Origin: Leuconostoc miyukkimchii
GTDB lineage: Bacteria > Bacillota > Bacilli > Lactobacillales > Lactobacillaceae
Direction of reading: 5' to 3'
NCBI RefSeq assembly: GCF_019656055.1
Contig: NZ_BPKY01000002.1
Coordinates: 124,001-188,000 of the forward strand
Length of the DNA stretch: 64,000 nucleotides
Below the pieces are notes generated by a model. The model had not been told where the DNA came from. It saw only the letters and a program-made list of their open reading frames with translations, and searched no databases. The translations under genes were made by a program, and so were the position numbers. How positions within the stretch are numbered: position 1 is the stretch's first letter; each line of letters opens with the position of its first letter. Positions 37,106 to 44,857 of this stretch are shown here, one piece after another.

Positions 37106-38167
37106 TTATCCTATAAATGTTGGCATATCATCTATTTTTTTAACCATAAGTATTGGTTTACCAACACCTTCTAAACCAACTAAATGTAACAACCCACCAT
37201 GATTTTTCTTATCATTAATTAAACGATCAAAGAAATCGGGCGTACCAATTAATTTTGATGCTGTAGGTAAACCGACAGTTTCTAATCTATCTTTTAATTC
37301 AGAAGCCATATCACTAGGTGCGATGCCATCACGGACCATACGATTAGTTATTGCCACCATTCCGATAGCAACAGCCTCACCATGTCGTAGTTCCCCGTGA
37401 GCTAGTAACTCAATTGCGTGTCCAATGGTATGGCCAAAATTAAGATACTGTCTCTGACCTGCTTCTTTTTCATCAGCCATTACGATTTTTGCTTTATACG
37501 CAATTGAACGCTTTGATAATTCCTGTGCATTTTCACGAATGTCATTGATTGATCGAATTTTCCCAGTAAAATCAAAAAATTCGCGGCTATCAAGAATAGC
37601 AGTCTTAACAACCTCACCATATCCCTCCACTAAATCACGGTCTGTCAACGTTTTGAGGTAAGTACTGTCTACCAATACTAAGTCTGGTTGGTAAAAAGTA
37701 CCGGCAATGTTTTTGGTGTGATCCAAATTAACAGCTGTTTTACCACCAACTGAAGAATCTACTTGTGCAGTGAGCGATGTTGCAATCTGGATAAAAGCAA
37801 TACCGCGCATATATAGTGAAGCCACTACACCACCTAAATCACCAATCACGCCACCACCCAAAGCAATTAAACCATCCCCACGTGTGAAACCTTCATCAGC
37901 CAATTGCGAGATAATTTGTCCAACCACTGTTAACGACTTAGACTGTTCTCCAGCAGGCACTTGTAAAGGAACAACGTTAAAGCCTGCTTGTTCAAGTTGC
38001 TTTTGCGTATCATTAAGATAAAGTGGACCAACATGACTATCTGTTAACAACGCCACCTTTCTAGATGACCAAACTGATCTGACTTCTGATCCGATTTTTT
38101 GATGCAAATCATTGCTAATTTTGACATCGTAAGCCTTTTTATCAAATGAAACATGTACAACTGACAT
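37106..38167 (-). CDS. aroB: 3-dehydroquinate synthase
   Basis: A 353-residue NAD- and metal-dependent enzyme that cyclises DAHP. VPAGEQSKSL, the NAD loop GGGVIGDLGGVVASLYMRGIAFIQIATSLTAQVDSSVGGKTAVNL, KNIAGTFYQPDLV and the metal-binding His segments LNFGHTIGHAIE and LRHGEAVAIGM are clear. AAAGGG lies upstream of the ATG, and the gene is 59 bases after the DAHP synthase gene on the minus strand. Confidence 0.97.
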   Translation of the reverse strand: MSVVHVSFDKKAYDVKISNDLHQKIGSEVRSVWSSRKVALLTDSHVGPLYLNDTQKQLEQAGFNVVPLQVPAGEQSKSLTVVGQIISQLADEGFTRGDGLIALGGGVIGDLGGVVASLYMRGIAFIQIATSLTAQVDSSVGGKTAVNLDHTKNIAGTFYQPDLVLVDSTYLKTLTDRDLVEGYGEVVKTAILDSREFFDFTGKIRSINDIRENAQELSKRSIAYKAKIVMADEKEAGQRQYLNFGHTIGHAIELLAHGELRHGEAVAIGMVAITNRMVRDGIAPSDMASELKDRLETVGLPTASKLIGTPDFFDRLINDKKNHGGLLHLVGLEGVGKPILMVKKIDDMPTFIG

Positions 38168-38226
38168 ATTTGATTCCCTTTCCTAATTAGAAGTTATTCA
38201 TCCTGAAAAAAGCGACAACAAATTTT

Positions 38227-39216
38227 CTATACTATATCATGTATTTTTTTAATTTTATCAGCTAATTTTGCAAAGGCGCTTGGTGTTAAAGCTTGTGCAC
38301 CATCCACAAATGCATGCTCTGGATCATCGTGTATTTCAGTCATCAATCCTTGAGCTCCAGCAGCAGTGGCAGCTAACGCTAATGGCGCAACAAATTTTGC
38401 AACGCCAGCAGCATGTGACGCATCAGCGATAACAGGATAGTGTGTCAAACTTTTCAAAACTGGTATTGCTGATATATCAATCGTATTACGCGTATATTTA
38501 TTATCGTATGTGCGAATACCACGTTCCATCAAAATAATTTGAGTGTTGCCCCCTGCTGCAATATATTCAGCCGCGTTAAGTAAATCATCTATTGTTGCTG
38601 ACATGCCACGTTTTAAAACAACTGGTTTGCGCTTTTGCCCCAATGCCTTTAATAGCGCAAAGTTTTGCATATTCCGTGTCCCAACTTGGAATATGTCTGT
38701 ATAACTATCCACTAAATCAACATTTTTTGTATCCAAAATTTCTGTAACCATATCCATTTCAAGCACATCAGCTGCAGCACGATGTGCTTTCAATCCAACC
38801 TCGCCATTACCTTGAAAAGAGTAAGGCGACGTCCGTGGTTTAAAAGCACCGCCACGCAAAATTGTTGCACCAGCAGCCTTAACACTACGACCCATTTCAA
38901 GCACATGCGCTGAACTTTCAATAGAATCAGGACCAGCCATAAATACGAAATTATTACCACCAATTATCGCATGTTTCGTTTTGATGATGGTGTCTTCAGG
39001 ATGAAAAGCACGTGATGAAACAATTGCTTGATGATGATTTGTGATTATTTCAACAATATCTTGTGAAATTTCATTCAATATATTTTCATCAAGACTTTTA
39101 ACACCCGCCAGAGCAACCCGATTATCATGCACAAAGACTGGTTTAATTGGGTTTTTATCATCTAGCTTATTTGCAATTTTTTGTGCAGCATTGTTGCTTT
39201 TTGTAATTAAAATCAT
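38227..39216 (-). CDS. aroF: DAHP synthase, type I-beta with N-terminal regulatory domain; unusual metal-site residue
   Basis: A 329-residue 3-deoxy-7-phosphoheptulonate synthase joining PEP and E4P. Residues 1-75 are a ferredoxin-like domain of the kind that carries feedback inhibition in the Thermotoga enzyme. The barrel starts at NNFVFMAGPDSIES; LRGGAFKPRTSPYSFQG, QVGTRNMQNFALL, PVVLKRGMSAT, DASHAAG and GLMTEIHDDPEHAFVDGAQAL follow. The metal-binding Cys of GPCSVE is Asp97 here. AAGGA lies upstream of the ATG. One base separates it from aroE. Confidence 0.94.
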   Translation of the reverse strand: MILITKSNNAAQKIANKLDDKNPIKPVFVHDNRVALAGVKSLDENILNEISQDIVEIITNHHQAIVSSRAFHPEDTIIKTKHAIIGGNNFVFMAGPDSIESSAHVLEMGRSVKAAGATILRGGAFKPRTSPYSFQGNGEVGLKAHRAAADVLEMDMVTEILDTKNVDLVDSYTDIFQVGTRNMQNFALLKALGQKRKPVVLKRGMSATIDDLLNAAEYIAAGGNTQIILMERGIRTYDNKYTRNTIDISAIPVLKSLTHYPVIADASHAAGVAKFVAPLALAATAAGAQGLMTEIHDDPEHAFVDGAQALTPSAFAKLADKIKKIHDIV

Positions 39217-39217
39217 A

Positions 39218-40045
39218 TTATTTTCCTTTTATTGTTTGTCCCATTAGTTGTCGATCAGCATGACGATTGAACCAAAATTCAAAACTCAAAGCGCCCTGAC
39301 CTACCAACATCGACAAACCATTTTGTGTGAGTAGTTGATTTTTACTTGCAGATTTTAAAAGTGATGTTTGTTGATTGCGATAAATCATGTCAACAACCAT
39401 AGCATGCTGAGGTAATAACCCAACTTGATGATCCGTCAACAATGTTCTCGCATCATTCATACCAACCGTTGTTGCATTAATTAATAAATCAGCCTTACCT
39501 AATGCATCTGTTAGCGCACGATTATCTGATAGATCTGCTAATTCTCCAATACCTTGACTCAGATAAGCAATCGCTGTTTCTCTCTGAGACCAACCAACAT
39601 GTGGCCGATTAAATGCTGTCAAATGTCGTACACCATATTGTTTTGCTGTAGCAATTACTGCTCTGGCCGCACCTCCGGTACCTAAAATTACGACATTTTC
39701 ATGCGGTTGATTAGGGTTAATACTTTGCCAAAACCCGTCACCGTCCGTATTTGTTCCAATCAGCCGACCATTAAGGTTCTTAACTGTGTTAACAGCTTGA
39801 AGCCGTTGTGCCAATGGCGTTAGTTCATCAAGGTACGCTATAATGTCTGATTTAAACGGCGTAGATACATTAAATCCCCCAACGTTTAATAACTTCAAGC
39901 CCGAAATTGTAGATGCTAGATTGTCTGGTTGAACATCAAACATGTGATAATATGCATCGATGCCATATTTAGAAATCATTTTATTTTGCATAGCAGGTGA
40001 TTGCGAATGTCCTGCTGGGTGCGCTATTAAACCATAGATTGTCAT
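39218..40045 (-). CDS. aroE: Shikimate dehydrogenase
   Basis: A 275-residue NADPH enzyme reducing dehydroshikimate to shikimate. GLIAHPAGHSQSPAMQN, the catalytic Lys in GGFNVSTPFKSDII, LQAVNTVKN, GTNTDGDGF and the Rossmann loop VILGTGGAARAVIATA are seen; DLLINATTVGMN and VVDMIYRNQQTSLL follow. The ATG has GGAGAG upstream, within the last codons of tkt (2 bases apart). Confidence 0.95.
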   Translation of the reverse strand: MTIYGLIAHPAGHSQSPAMQNKMISKYGIDAYYHMFDVQPDNLASTISGLKLLNVGGFNVSTPFKSDIIAYLDELTPLAQRLQAVNTVKNLNGRLIGTNTDGDGFWQSINPNQPHENVVILGTGGAARAVIATAKQYGVRHLTAFNRPHVGWSQRETAIAYLSQGIGELADLSDNRALTDALGKADLLINATTVGMNDARTLLTDHQVGLLPQHAMVVDMIYRNQQTSLLKSASKNQLLTQNGLSMLVGQGALSFEFWFNRHADRQLMGQTIKGK

Positions 40046-40046
40046 T

Positions 40047-41981
40047 TTATCTCTCCAAATGATGTTTAATTCTTTTTACAATCGCACTTGCGTTTAAACC
40101 ATAGTGATTTAATACTGTTTGTGGTGCTGCACTCATCCCAAACTGGTCAATGCCAATAATCAATCCGCTACTACCAGCCAGTGCTTGCCAACCAAGTGTT
40201 GTTCCTGCCTCTATTATCACATTTTCTGCACCATCTTTGGGGATGATTTGCTCTTTTTCATTTTGTTTCAGAGATAAGAAACGTGCCAAATTTGGGATTG
40301 AAATGATACGATTACTCATATTTAATTGCTGACTCACTTCAACTGCGAGCTGAACTTCTGAACCAGAAGCAATTAAATTAACACGTGCACTTTTTTGTTC
40401 ATGAATTATTGTTGCACCGCGATCTATGGCCAATTTTGCCTGCTCTATACTACTATGAATGCCGATAGGACCTCGACTTAATATCAAAATGGTTGGTCGG
40501 TTTGTTGATTCTAAGGCTTGTTTCCAGGCTGCTATGATTTCTTCTACTGTCCCCGGCCGCAAAACATCAACACCTGGAATTAGGCGTAAACTCATAATTT
40601 GTTCAATCGGTTGATGCGTCGGCCCATCTTCACCTACAGTGACACTATCATGTGTAAAAACATAAATGGCAGGTACCTTTTGTAATGCGCTTAAGCGAAT
40701 AGCCGCTTTCATATAATCTGAAAAAGCGAGAAACGTCGCACCAAATATTTTTGTGCCACCATGTAATGCAATGCCATTCATAATTGTTCCCATACCAAAC
40801 TCTCGTACACCAAAAGCAATATTACGACCAACACGATTATTTTGCGTAAACAAAGAGGAGTCACTAATTTCCGCAAGTGTTGAAGCAGCCAAGTCAGCCG
40901 AGCCACCCCAGAGTTGTGATAATTGTTGTGCAAAAGATTGCAACACGATGTTTGAAATTTTACGTCCCGCTTGGATTTTATCTCCAATCATTAAGTTGGG
41001 CATTTCAATATCTTGATTTAGCATTTTTTGGTAGGCCAATATTTCAGATTCATTTGATGGCTGTTGACTTAGCAATCGCTTTTGTATACGTTGTCGCATA
41101 TCTTGTAAAATCTTCTGGTCTATTTCAAAGTTATTAATATCTACTTTTAATTTCTGTGCTAATGCCTTTAGTTGCTCTTGATTAAGTGGTGTTCCATGTG
41201 CTTTATTTGTCCCAGCATAGGGACCAAATTCCCCTATCACTGTTTTCACAGCAATCAATGTCGGCCGTGAAGATTTCTTAGCTGTTTCAATAGCATCATG
41301 AATCAACACCAGATTATTACCATCAGCGATTTCAATTGTCTGCCAGCCATAACTTTCAAAGCGCATTAAGTTATTTGATGTATCTGACCTACTCTTTTCA
41401 CCATCCAAACTAACTTGATTATCATCATATAAAACAATCAATTTAGAAAGATTTTGTTGACCTGCTAATGAGGCTACCTCATGACTCACACCCTCCATTA
41501 AATCACCATCGCTAACTAATGCAAAAGTGAAATGATCAATCACAGTTGGAAATTCATCATGAAGTTTTGCTTCTGCCATAGCCATACCAACCGCCATGCC
41601 AAATCCTTGTCCTAAAGGTCCTGTTGTCGCTTCAACACCAGGTGTGATACCAACTTCGGGATGTCCAGGTGTGATTGCGTTCGGATTCCTAAATTCAGAT
41701 AGATCATTGGATGTAATATTAAACCCAGCTGCGTATAATGTGGCATATAATAATGCTGCACCGTGTCCAGCTGACATGACAAATCGGTCACGATTGATCA
41801 TGTCAGGATTTTTTGGATCAACAATTAGCTGATTAGCATATAATTCATATAAAATCGGCGCAGTTCCCAGGGCAATGCCCGGATGCCCAGAACCAGCCTT
41901 TGAAATCATATGATTAGAAAGTAATCGTAAGTTGGCAATTGTTTCTAATGCTATGTTAGATTTTATTTGTTCTTTAATCAT
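40047..41981 (-). CDS. tkt: Transketolase heading the aromatic operon
   Basis: A 644-residue thiamine-diphosphate enzyme. SKAGSGHPGIALGTAPILYELY, SAGHGAALLYATLYAAGF, the TPP motif LVSDGDLMEGVSHEVASLAGQQNLSKLIVLYDDN, FGVREFGMGTIMNGIALHGG and HDSVTVGEDGPTHQPIEQIMSLRLIPG are family hallmarks. It should supply erythrose-4-phosphate, the partner of PEP in DAHP synthesis, which fits its place as first gene of the aro operon. It may not be the only transketolase in the genome. AGGAG lies 8 bases before the ATG, directly after the second attenuator hairpin. Confidence 0.95.
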   Translation of the reverse strand: MIKEQIKSNIALETIANLRLLSNHMISKAGSGHPGIALGTAPILYELYANQLIVDPKNPDMINRDRFVMSAGHGAALLYATLYAAGFNITSNDLSEFRNPNAITPGHPEVGITPGVEATTGPLGQGFGMAVGMAMAEAKLHDEFPTVIDHFTFALVSDGDLMEGVSHEVASLAGQQNLSKLIVLYDDNQVSLDGEKSRSDTSNNLMRFESYGWQTIEIADGNNLVLIHDAIETAKKSSRPTLIAVKTVIGEFGPYAGTNKAHGTPLNQEQLKALAQKLKVDINNFEIDQKILQDMRQRIQKRLLSQQPSNESEILAYQKMLNQDIEMPNLMIGDKIQAGRKISNIVLQSFAQQLSQLWGGSADLAASTLAEISDSSLFTQNNRVGRNIAFGVREFGMGTIMNGIALHGGTKIFGATFLAFSDYMKAAIRLSALQKVPAIYVFTHDSVTVGEDGPTHQPIEQIMSLRLIPGVDVLRPGTVEEIIAAWKQALESTNRPTILILSRGPIGIHSSIEQAKLAIDRGATIIHEQKSARVNLIASGSEVQLAVEVSQQLNMSNRIISIPNLARFLSLKQNEKEQIIPKDGAENVIIEAGTTLGWQALAGSSGLIIGIDQFGMSAAPQTVLNHYGLNASAIVKRIKHHLER

Positions 41982-41992
41982 AAATTTCTCCT

Positions 41993-42031
41993 AATAAAAA
42001 ATCGTACTAGTTGATTGCACCTAGCACGATT
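41993..42031 (-). terminator. Second leader terminator (T2) of the aromatic operon
   Basis: On the minus strand, AATCGTGCTAG / CTAGTACGATT (one G-U) with a 10-base loop GTGCAATCAA, then T6, ending only a few bases before the tkt ribosome binding site. Its 5' arm and loop resemble those of T1. Confidence 0.82.
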
Positions 42032-42054
42032 TCTTAAAACAGAGGTTTTCTGCC

Positions 42055-42095
42055 AAAATAAAAAGTCACCAAGTGATTGCATTCCACTTAGTGAC
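42055..42095 (-). terminator. First leader terminator (T1) of the aromatic operon
   Basis: On the minus strand, GTCACTAAGTG / CACTTGGTGAC (11 pairs, one G-U) with a 9-base loop GAATGCAAT, followed by TTTTTATTTT. Its 5' arm can instead pair with an upstream segment (42116-42126), so it looks conditional. Confidence 0.88.
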
Positions 42096-42109
42096 TAAAC
42101 CCTAAAAAG

Positions 42110-42177
42110 CTTCTGGTCGCTAAGTGCGTCGTTTTACCGACGCACTTAGCATGCGACGGTTCTACATAAACCAGAAG
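42110..42177 (-). promoter_or_regulatory. Attenuator control hairpin of the aromatic operon leader
   Basis: Inner stem CTAAGTGCGTCG / CGACGCACTTAG (12 perfect pairs, loop GTAAAA), a flanking GTCG/CGAC, and an outer stem CTTCTGG / CCAGAAG whose 5' arm is made of the Phe and Trp codons of the leader peptide. The 3' arm (CACTTAGCGAC) can instead pair with the 5' arm of T1 (GTCACTAAGTG) with 10 of 11 matches. This gives mutually exclusive structures as in classic amino-acid attenuators. Confidence 0.8.
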
Positions 42178-42215
42178 TAATAATAACTATTAATTTTTAA
42201 GATTTGTTTTTCCAC
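42162..42215 (-). CDS. Aromatic-rich leader peptide of the shikimate/aromatic operon
   Basis: A 17-codon frame, MEKQILKINSYYYFWFM, starting at GTG (42215) with AAGGA 10 bases upstream (42230-42226) and ending in TAG. Six of the last seven residues are Tyr, Tyr, Tyr, Phe, Trp, Phe. It lies 22 bases after the predicted transcription start and just before a set of alternative hairpins. The expected role is as a sensor: ribosomes pausing on these codons when aromatic aminoacyl-tRNA is short would alter the RNA fold. The peptide itself probably has no function. Confidence 0.8.
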   Translation of the reverse strand: MEKQILKINSYYYFWFM

Positions 42216-42243
42216 GATTTTATTATCCTTATTTGATGTATTA

Positions 42244-42272
42244 ACTATACAACTTCAAATGATAAATGTCAA
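42244..42272 (-). promoter_or_regulatory. Promoter of the aromatic operon
   Basis: On the minus strand, perfect -35 TTGACA (42272-42267), a 17-base spacer and -10 TATAGT (42249-42244). The start would be near 42237, giving a leader of about 255 bases before tkt. Confidence 0.88.
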
Positions 42273-42303
42273 CAGTGTTATTAAAATAAAATGTGATTTA
42301 CCC

Positions 42304-42849
42304 TCACTTGACATATCGACGTATAACACTATACACTATTGCAACAATATACACACCAATGATGCGATCAAAATAATCTGTACCAACCTGTACCAAAAAA
42401 ACAGAAGCAACTTGATTCAAGCCTAATCCGTGCAGTACTTGCACAATCATACTCGAACCAGATGACGTAATACCATGAAATAAAATAACAGTGATCACCG
42501 TACTAACAATTGTAGCCGGTACAGAGATAACTAACGCCCACCACCAAATTTTTTTGACTTCTGTGGCCCTGACTTTTTTATATACTAAACCAGACACTAG
42601 CGCTGTTGTTATTTGACTAGGCATGAAATAAATTGAAAAAAGATCCCCAGTGGTACCATTAATAATTGCTGTTAGAACACCTGTAATAATGCCACCAATT
42701 GGTCCAAAAATGGCACTGCCAAGCAAAGTACCAACTGTATCTAAATAAATAGGTAAACGTGCGTAAAGGGCAATATGACCACCAACAATATTAATGACTA
42801 TAAATAGTGCCGTTAACGCAATTTTTTGAGATGACACATATTTTTTCAT
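42304..42849 (-). CDS. ECF transporter S component, probable queuosine/7-deazaguanine precursor uptake
   Basis: A 181-residue membrane protein with about six hydrophobic helices, of the size and type of substrate-binding (S) subunits of energy-coupling-factor vitamin transporters: LFIVINIVGGHIALYARLPIYLDTVGTLLGSAIFGPIGGIITGVLTAIINGTTGD. The shared ECF ATPases and T subunit are not in the window. It is translationally coupled (ATGA) to the nucleoside-hydrolase gene and lies in a transcript with a preQ1-type riboswitch, so I infer a queuosine-related substrate (a QrtT-like role). Without that context only ECF S component could be said. Confidence 0.8.
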   Translation of the reverse strand: MKKYVSSQKIALTALFIVINIVGGHIALYARLPIYLDTVGTLLGSAIFGPIGGIITGVLTAIINGTTGDLFSIYFMPSQITTALVSGLVYKKVRATEVKKIWWWALVISVPATIVSTVITVILFHGITSSGSSMIVQVLHGLGLNQVASVFLVQVGTDYFDRIIGVYIVAIVYSVIRRYVK

Positions 42850-43844
42850 GATAATCGCTCCAAGCCGGTTGCAATGCGACTTAATTCAGAATCAATTAAA
42901 TCAGCCTCACATCCCAATAATCCACTAACAATATAGACCATTGCTTGTTTCGCATCAATATCTTGTAAAATTTTTGTATTGGCTGGTTTTTGCCAAAAAT
43001 CAGCGATGTCTACAATACTTTGTCCCAGCGCAACACCAGATGTTGCAATAGCGACATATTTATGAATGTGACGCGCTATTTCCGGATGTAGTACATAAAC
43101 AATCACTAAAGGATCATTGATGACCGCACCTAAAACATGTTCTTGATCCCAATGAAATTGAAAATAAAACTGTATAATTTTATTAACAAAATCAGTTTTT
43201 GGACTATCAATATATTGCATTAATTGCAGTATATTGGGCGTTAACAAAATTTGACGTGTGACATCAAGTGGTACCAGTTCGATTTCAATTGGACTATTTT
43301 TGAAAACAAAATCTGCTGCATCTGGATCAACCCAAAAGTTATACTCAGCAACAGGTGAAGTATTGCCATGACTCTTATAAGCACCACCCATAACAACAAG
43401 TCGTGATATATGTTGCCATTTAATCGGTTGTTGTTGGATAAACTGCGCAACATTTGTTAGTGGACCAAGTGCTAAAAACCACACATCTGAATGATGAGAT
43501 AACAGATCTGCGTACCCTGCCTGTGCATCCATTGTACTGGCCCTCACCTCAGTTACTGCCGGTATATTGCTATCGCCTAATCCATCCATGCCATGTGTGT
43601 CTTGAGCACTCGTATATGCATGTTTTAATGGCACGGTCGCCCCAGAAAATACTGGGATATCTAATCGCCGAGCTTCTCGTAGAACTTTCAATGCGTTTTG
43701 AACGCCAATACTTGTTGGCACATTGCCCTCAACAATTGAAATACCAATAACATCTAATTCTGGTGAATTTAGTGCTACTAGTATTGCAAGGCTGTCATCG
43801 ATTCCGGGGTCAGCATCAATAATCACTTTATGCTTTTGCATCAT
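42846..43844 (-). CDS. Inosine/uridine-type nucleoside hydrolase family protein, variant active site
   Basis: A 332-residue nucleoside hydrolase. The calcium-binding motif DADPGIDDSLAI (10-21), EGNVPTS, HGMDGLG (84-90), LALGPLTNVA and VVMGGAY are present, but the catalytic His of the usual HDP segment is Asn (N243 in VINDPLVIVY). This suggests an altered substrate. Upstream is a preQ1-type riboswitch and downstream an overlapping ECF S component, so a QueK-like hydrolase releasing queuine or a related base is likely. Two adjacent ATGs exist; the second (43841) is better spaced from AGGAG. Confidence 0.85.
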   Translation of the reverse strand: MMQKHKVIIDADPGIDDSLAILVALNSPELDVIGISIVEGNVPTSIGVQNALKVLREARRLDIPVFSGATVPLKHAYTSAQDTHGMDGLGDSNIPAVTEVRASTMDAQAGYADLLSHHSDVWFLALGPLTNVAQFIQQQPIKWQHISRLVVMGGAYKSHGNTSPVAEYNFWVDPDAADFVFKNSPIEIELVPLDVTRQILLTPNILQLMQYIDSPKTDFVNKIIQFYFQFHWDQEHVLGAVINDPLVIVYVLHPEIARHIHKYVAIATSGVALGQSIVDIADFWQKPANTKILQDIDAKQAMVYIVSGLLGCEADLIDSELSRIATGLERLS

Positions 43845-43865
43845 CTCTCCTACCTTTCAAGGTTA

Positions 43866-43899
43866 CTTGGTTTTTTATCCTGGGCAGTTTACGAACCAG
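43866..43899 (-). ncRNA. PreQ1 class I riboswitch (putative)
   Basis: On the minus strand a short stem CUGG/CCAG encloses a 12-base loop UUCGUAAACUGC, followed by an A-rich tail AUAAAAAACCAAG. This is the compact H-type pseudoknot layout of preQ1-I aptamers (compare GGUUC...CCC then AUAAAAAACUA in B. subtilis). The aptamer ends about 22 bases before the start codon, followed by a small CCUU/AAGG hairpin next to the ribosome binding site, so control is probably translational. Recognised by eye, not by a covariance model. Confidence 0.75.
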
Positions 43900-43959
43900 T
43901 CCAATACAATGTATTGATTTTGATAAATGCTTATTAAGTGTATCAAAAATCAGAACATA

Positions 43960-43992
43960 ATAAAACCCAAAACACTAGGTTTTGGGTTTTAT
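43960..43992 (-). terminator. Terminator of degV
   Basis: Stem AAAACCCAAAAC / GTTTTGGGTTTT with a 5-base loop and T-rich tail on the minus strand, 7 bases after the degV stop. Confidence 0.85.
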
Positions 43993-43998
43993 TGTGCT

Positions 43999-44850
43999 TT
44001 AACGTGCGTGGTACAAAATAGATAATGCACCAACACCTGTATGTGTTGATATGATAGGACCAGTTGTAGTCACTTCAATTTTAATGTCAGGCCAAATTTT
44101 ATTTAATCGTGCAGCCATTTTCTCAGCAACTTCTGGCACGCCAGCATGAGAAACGCCAATAGCTAACATTTCAGAATATTCTTGCATTTTAGAAATGACA
44201 CCATCGTTAAACTTACTAATTGCTTTCATACCACGCCCTTTGGCAACGACCTCAACAGCACCTGTCTTGTCAACAGTGGCACCAACCTTGATATTAAGTA
44301 AATTACCTATAAGACCCGACGTCTTACTCAAACGGCCACCAGCAACCATGTTATCAAGCGATGTGAAGCTAAGATACGTGTGGGAATCTGAGCGTACCTG
44401 TTTAACTTCCGTTAAAATTTCATCCATTGTAGCACCATCTTGTGCCATCTTAGCTGCAGCTAACACAGAAAAGGCCTGTGATCGATCAGCATTTAGTGTG
44501 TCAAACGTTGTAATTTTTGCAGACGTCAAAGCAGCTGCTTGTTCTGCCGCATGGACTGTTCCTGATAGACCTGAAGAAATATGTAAACTTAAAATCTCAG
44601 AATCAGGATTTTTTTCATGAATACTGTCGTACACGTCTTGAAATCTTCCAATTGATGGTTGAGAAGTTTGTGGCAGACTATGAGTTTTTAGCATCTTGTC
44701 TAAAAACTCATCGCGTTGAATCGTCACACCATCTTCATATACAACACCATCAATTTGAACCGTCAACGGTATAACAGTAATGTCGTACTGCTTAATTTCT
44801 TCTGGTGTCAATGCAACCGCTGAATCTGTAACAATCTTAATGTTAGCCAT
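43999..44850 (-). CDS. DegV family fatty-acid-binding protein
   Basis: A 283-residue DegV protein. The family binds a fatty acid in a cleft and can present it to fatty acid kinase. IKIVTDSAVALTPEEI, ITVIPLTVQIDG, TSQPSIGRF, LSLHISSGLSGTVHAAEQAA and the C-terminal GVGALSILYHAR are typical. I start at ATG 44850 because GAGGG lies 5 bases upstream; the frame runs on into folA. It begins 7 bases after the folA stop. Confidence 0.93.
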   Translation of the reverse strand: MANIKIVTDSAVALTPEEIKQYDITVIPLTVQIDGVVYEDGVTIQRDEFLDKMLKTHSLPQTSQPSIGRFQDVYDSIHEKNPDSEILSLHISSGLSGTVHAAEQAAALTSAKITTFDTLNADRSQAFSVLAAAKMAQDGATMDEILTEVKQVRSDSHTYLSFTSLDNMVAGGRLSKTSGLIGNLLNIKVGATVDKTGAVEVVAKGRGMKAISKFNDGVISKMQEYSEMLAIGVSHAGVPEVAEKMAARLNKIWPDIKIEVTTTGPIISTHTGVGALSILYHAR

Positions 44851-44857
44851 TTTTCCC

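Noticed and set aside
42022-42057. A second small leader frame (TTG start, about 11 codons) between T1 and T2
   Set aside because: No ribosome binding site, no run of aromatic codons, and it overlaps the T2 stem.
41990-42240. T-box riboswitch in front of tkt
   Set aside because: There is a terminator and a long leader before an amino-acid operon, but no T-box core (AGGGTGG..CCGCG) or Stem I features; the leader peptide model explains the layout better.
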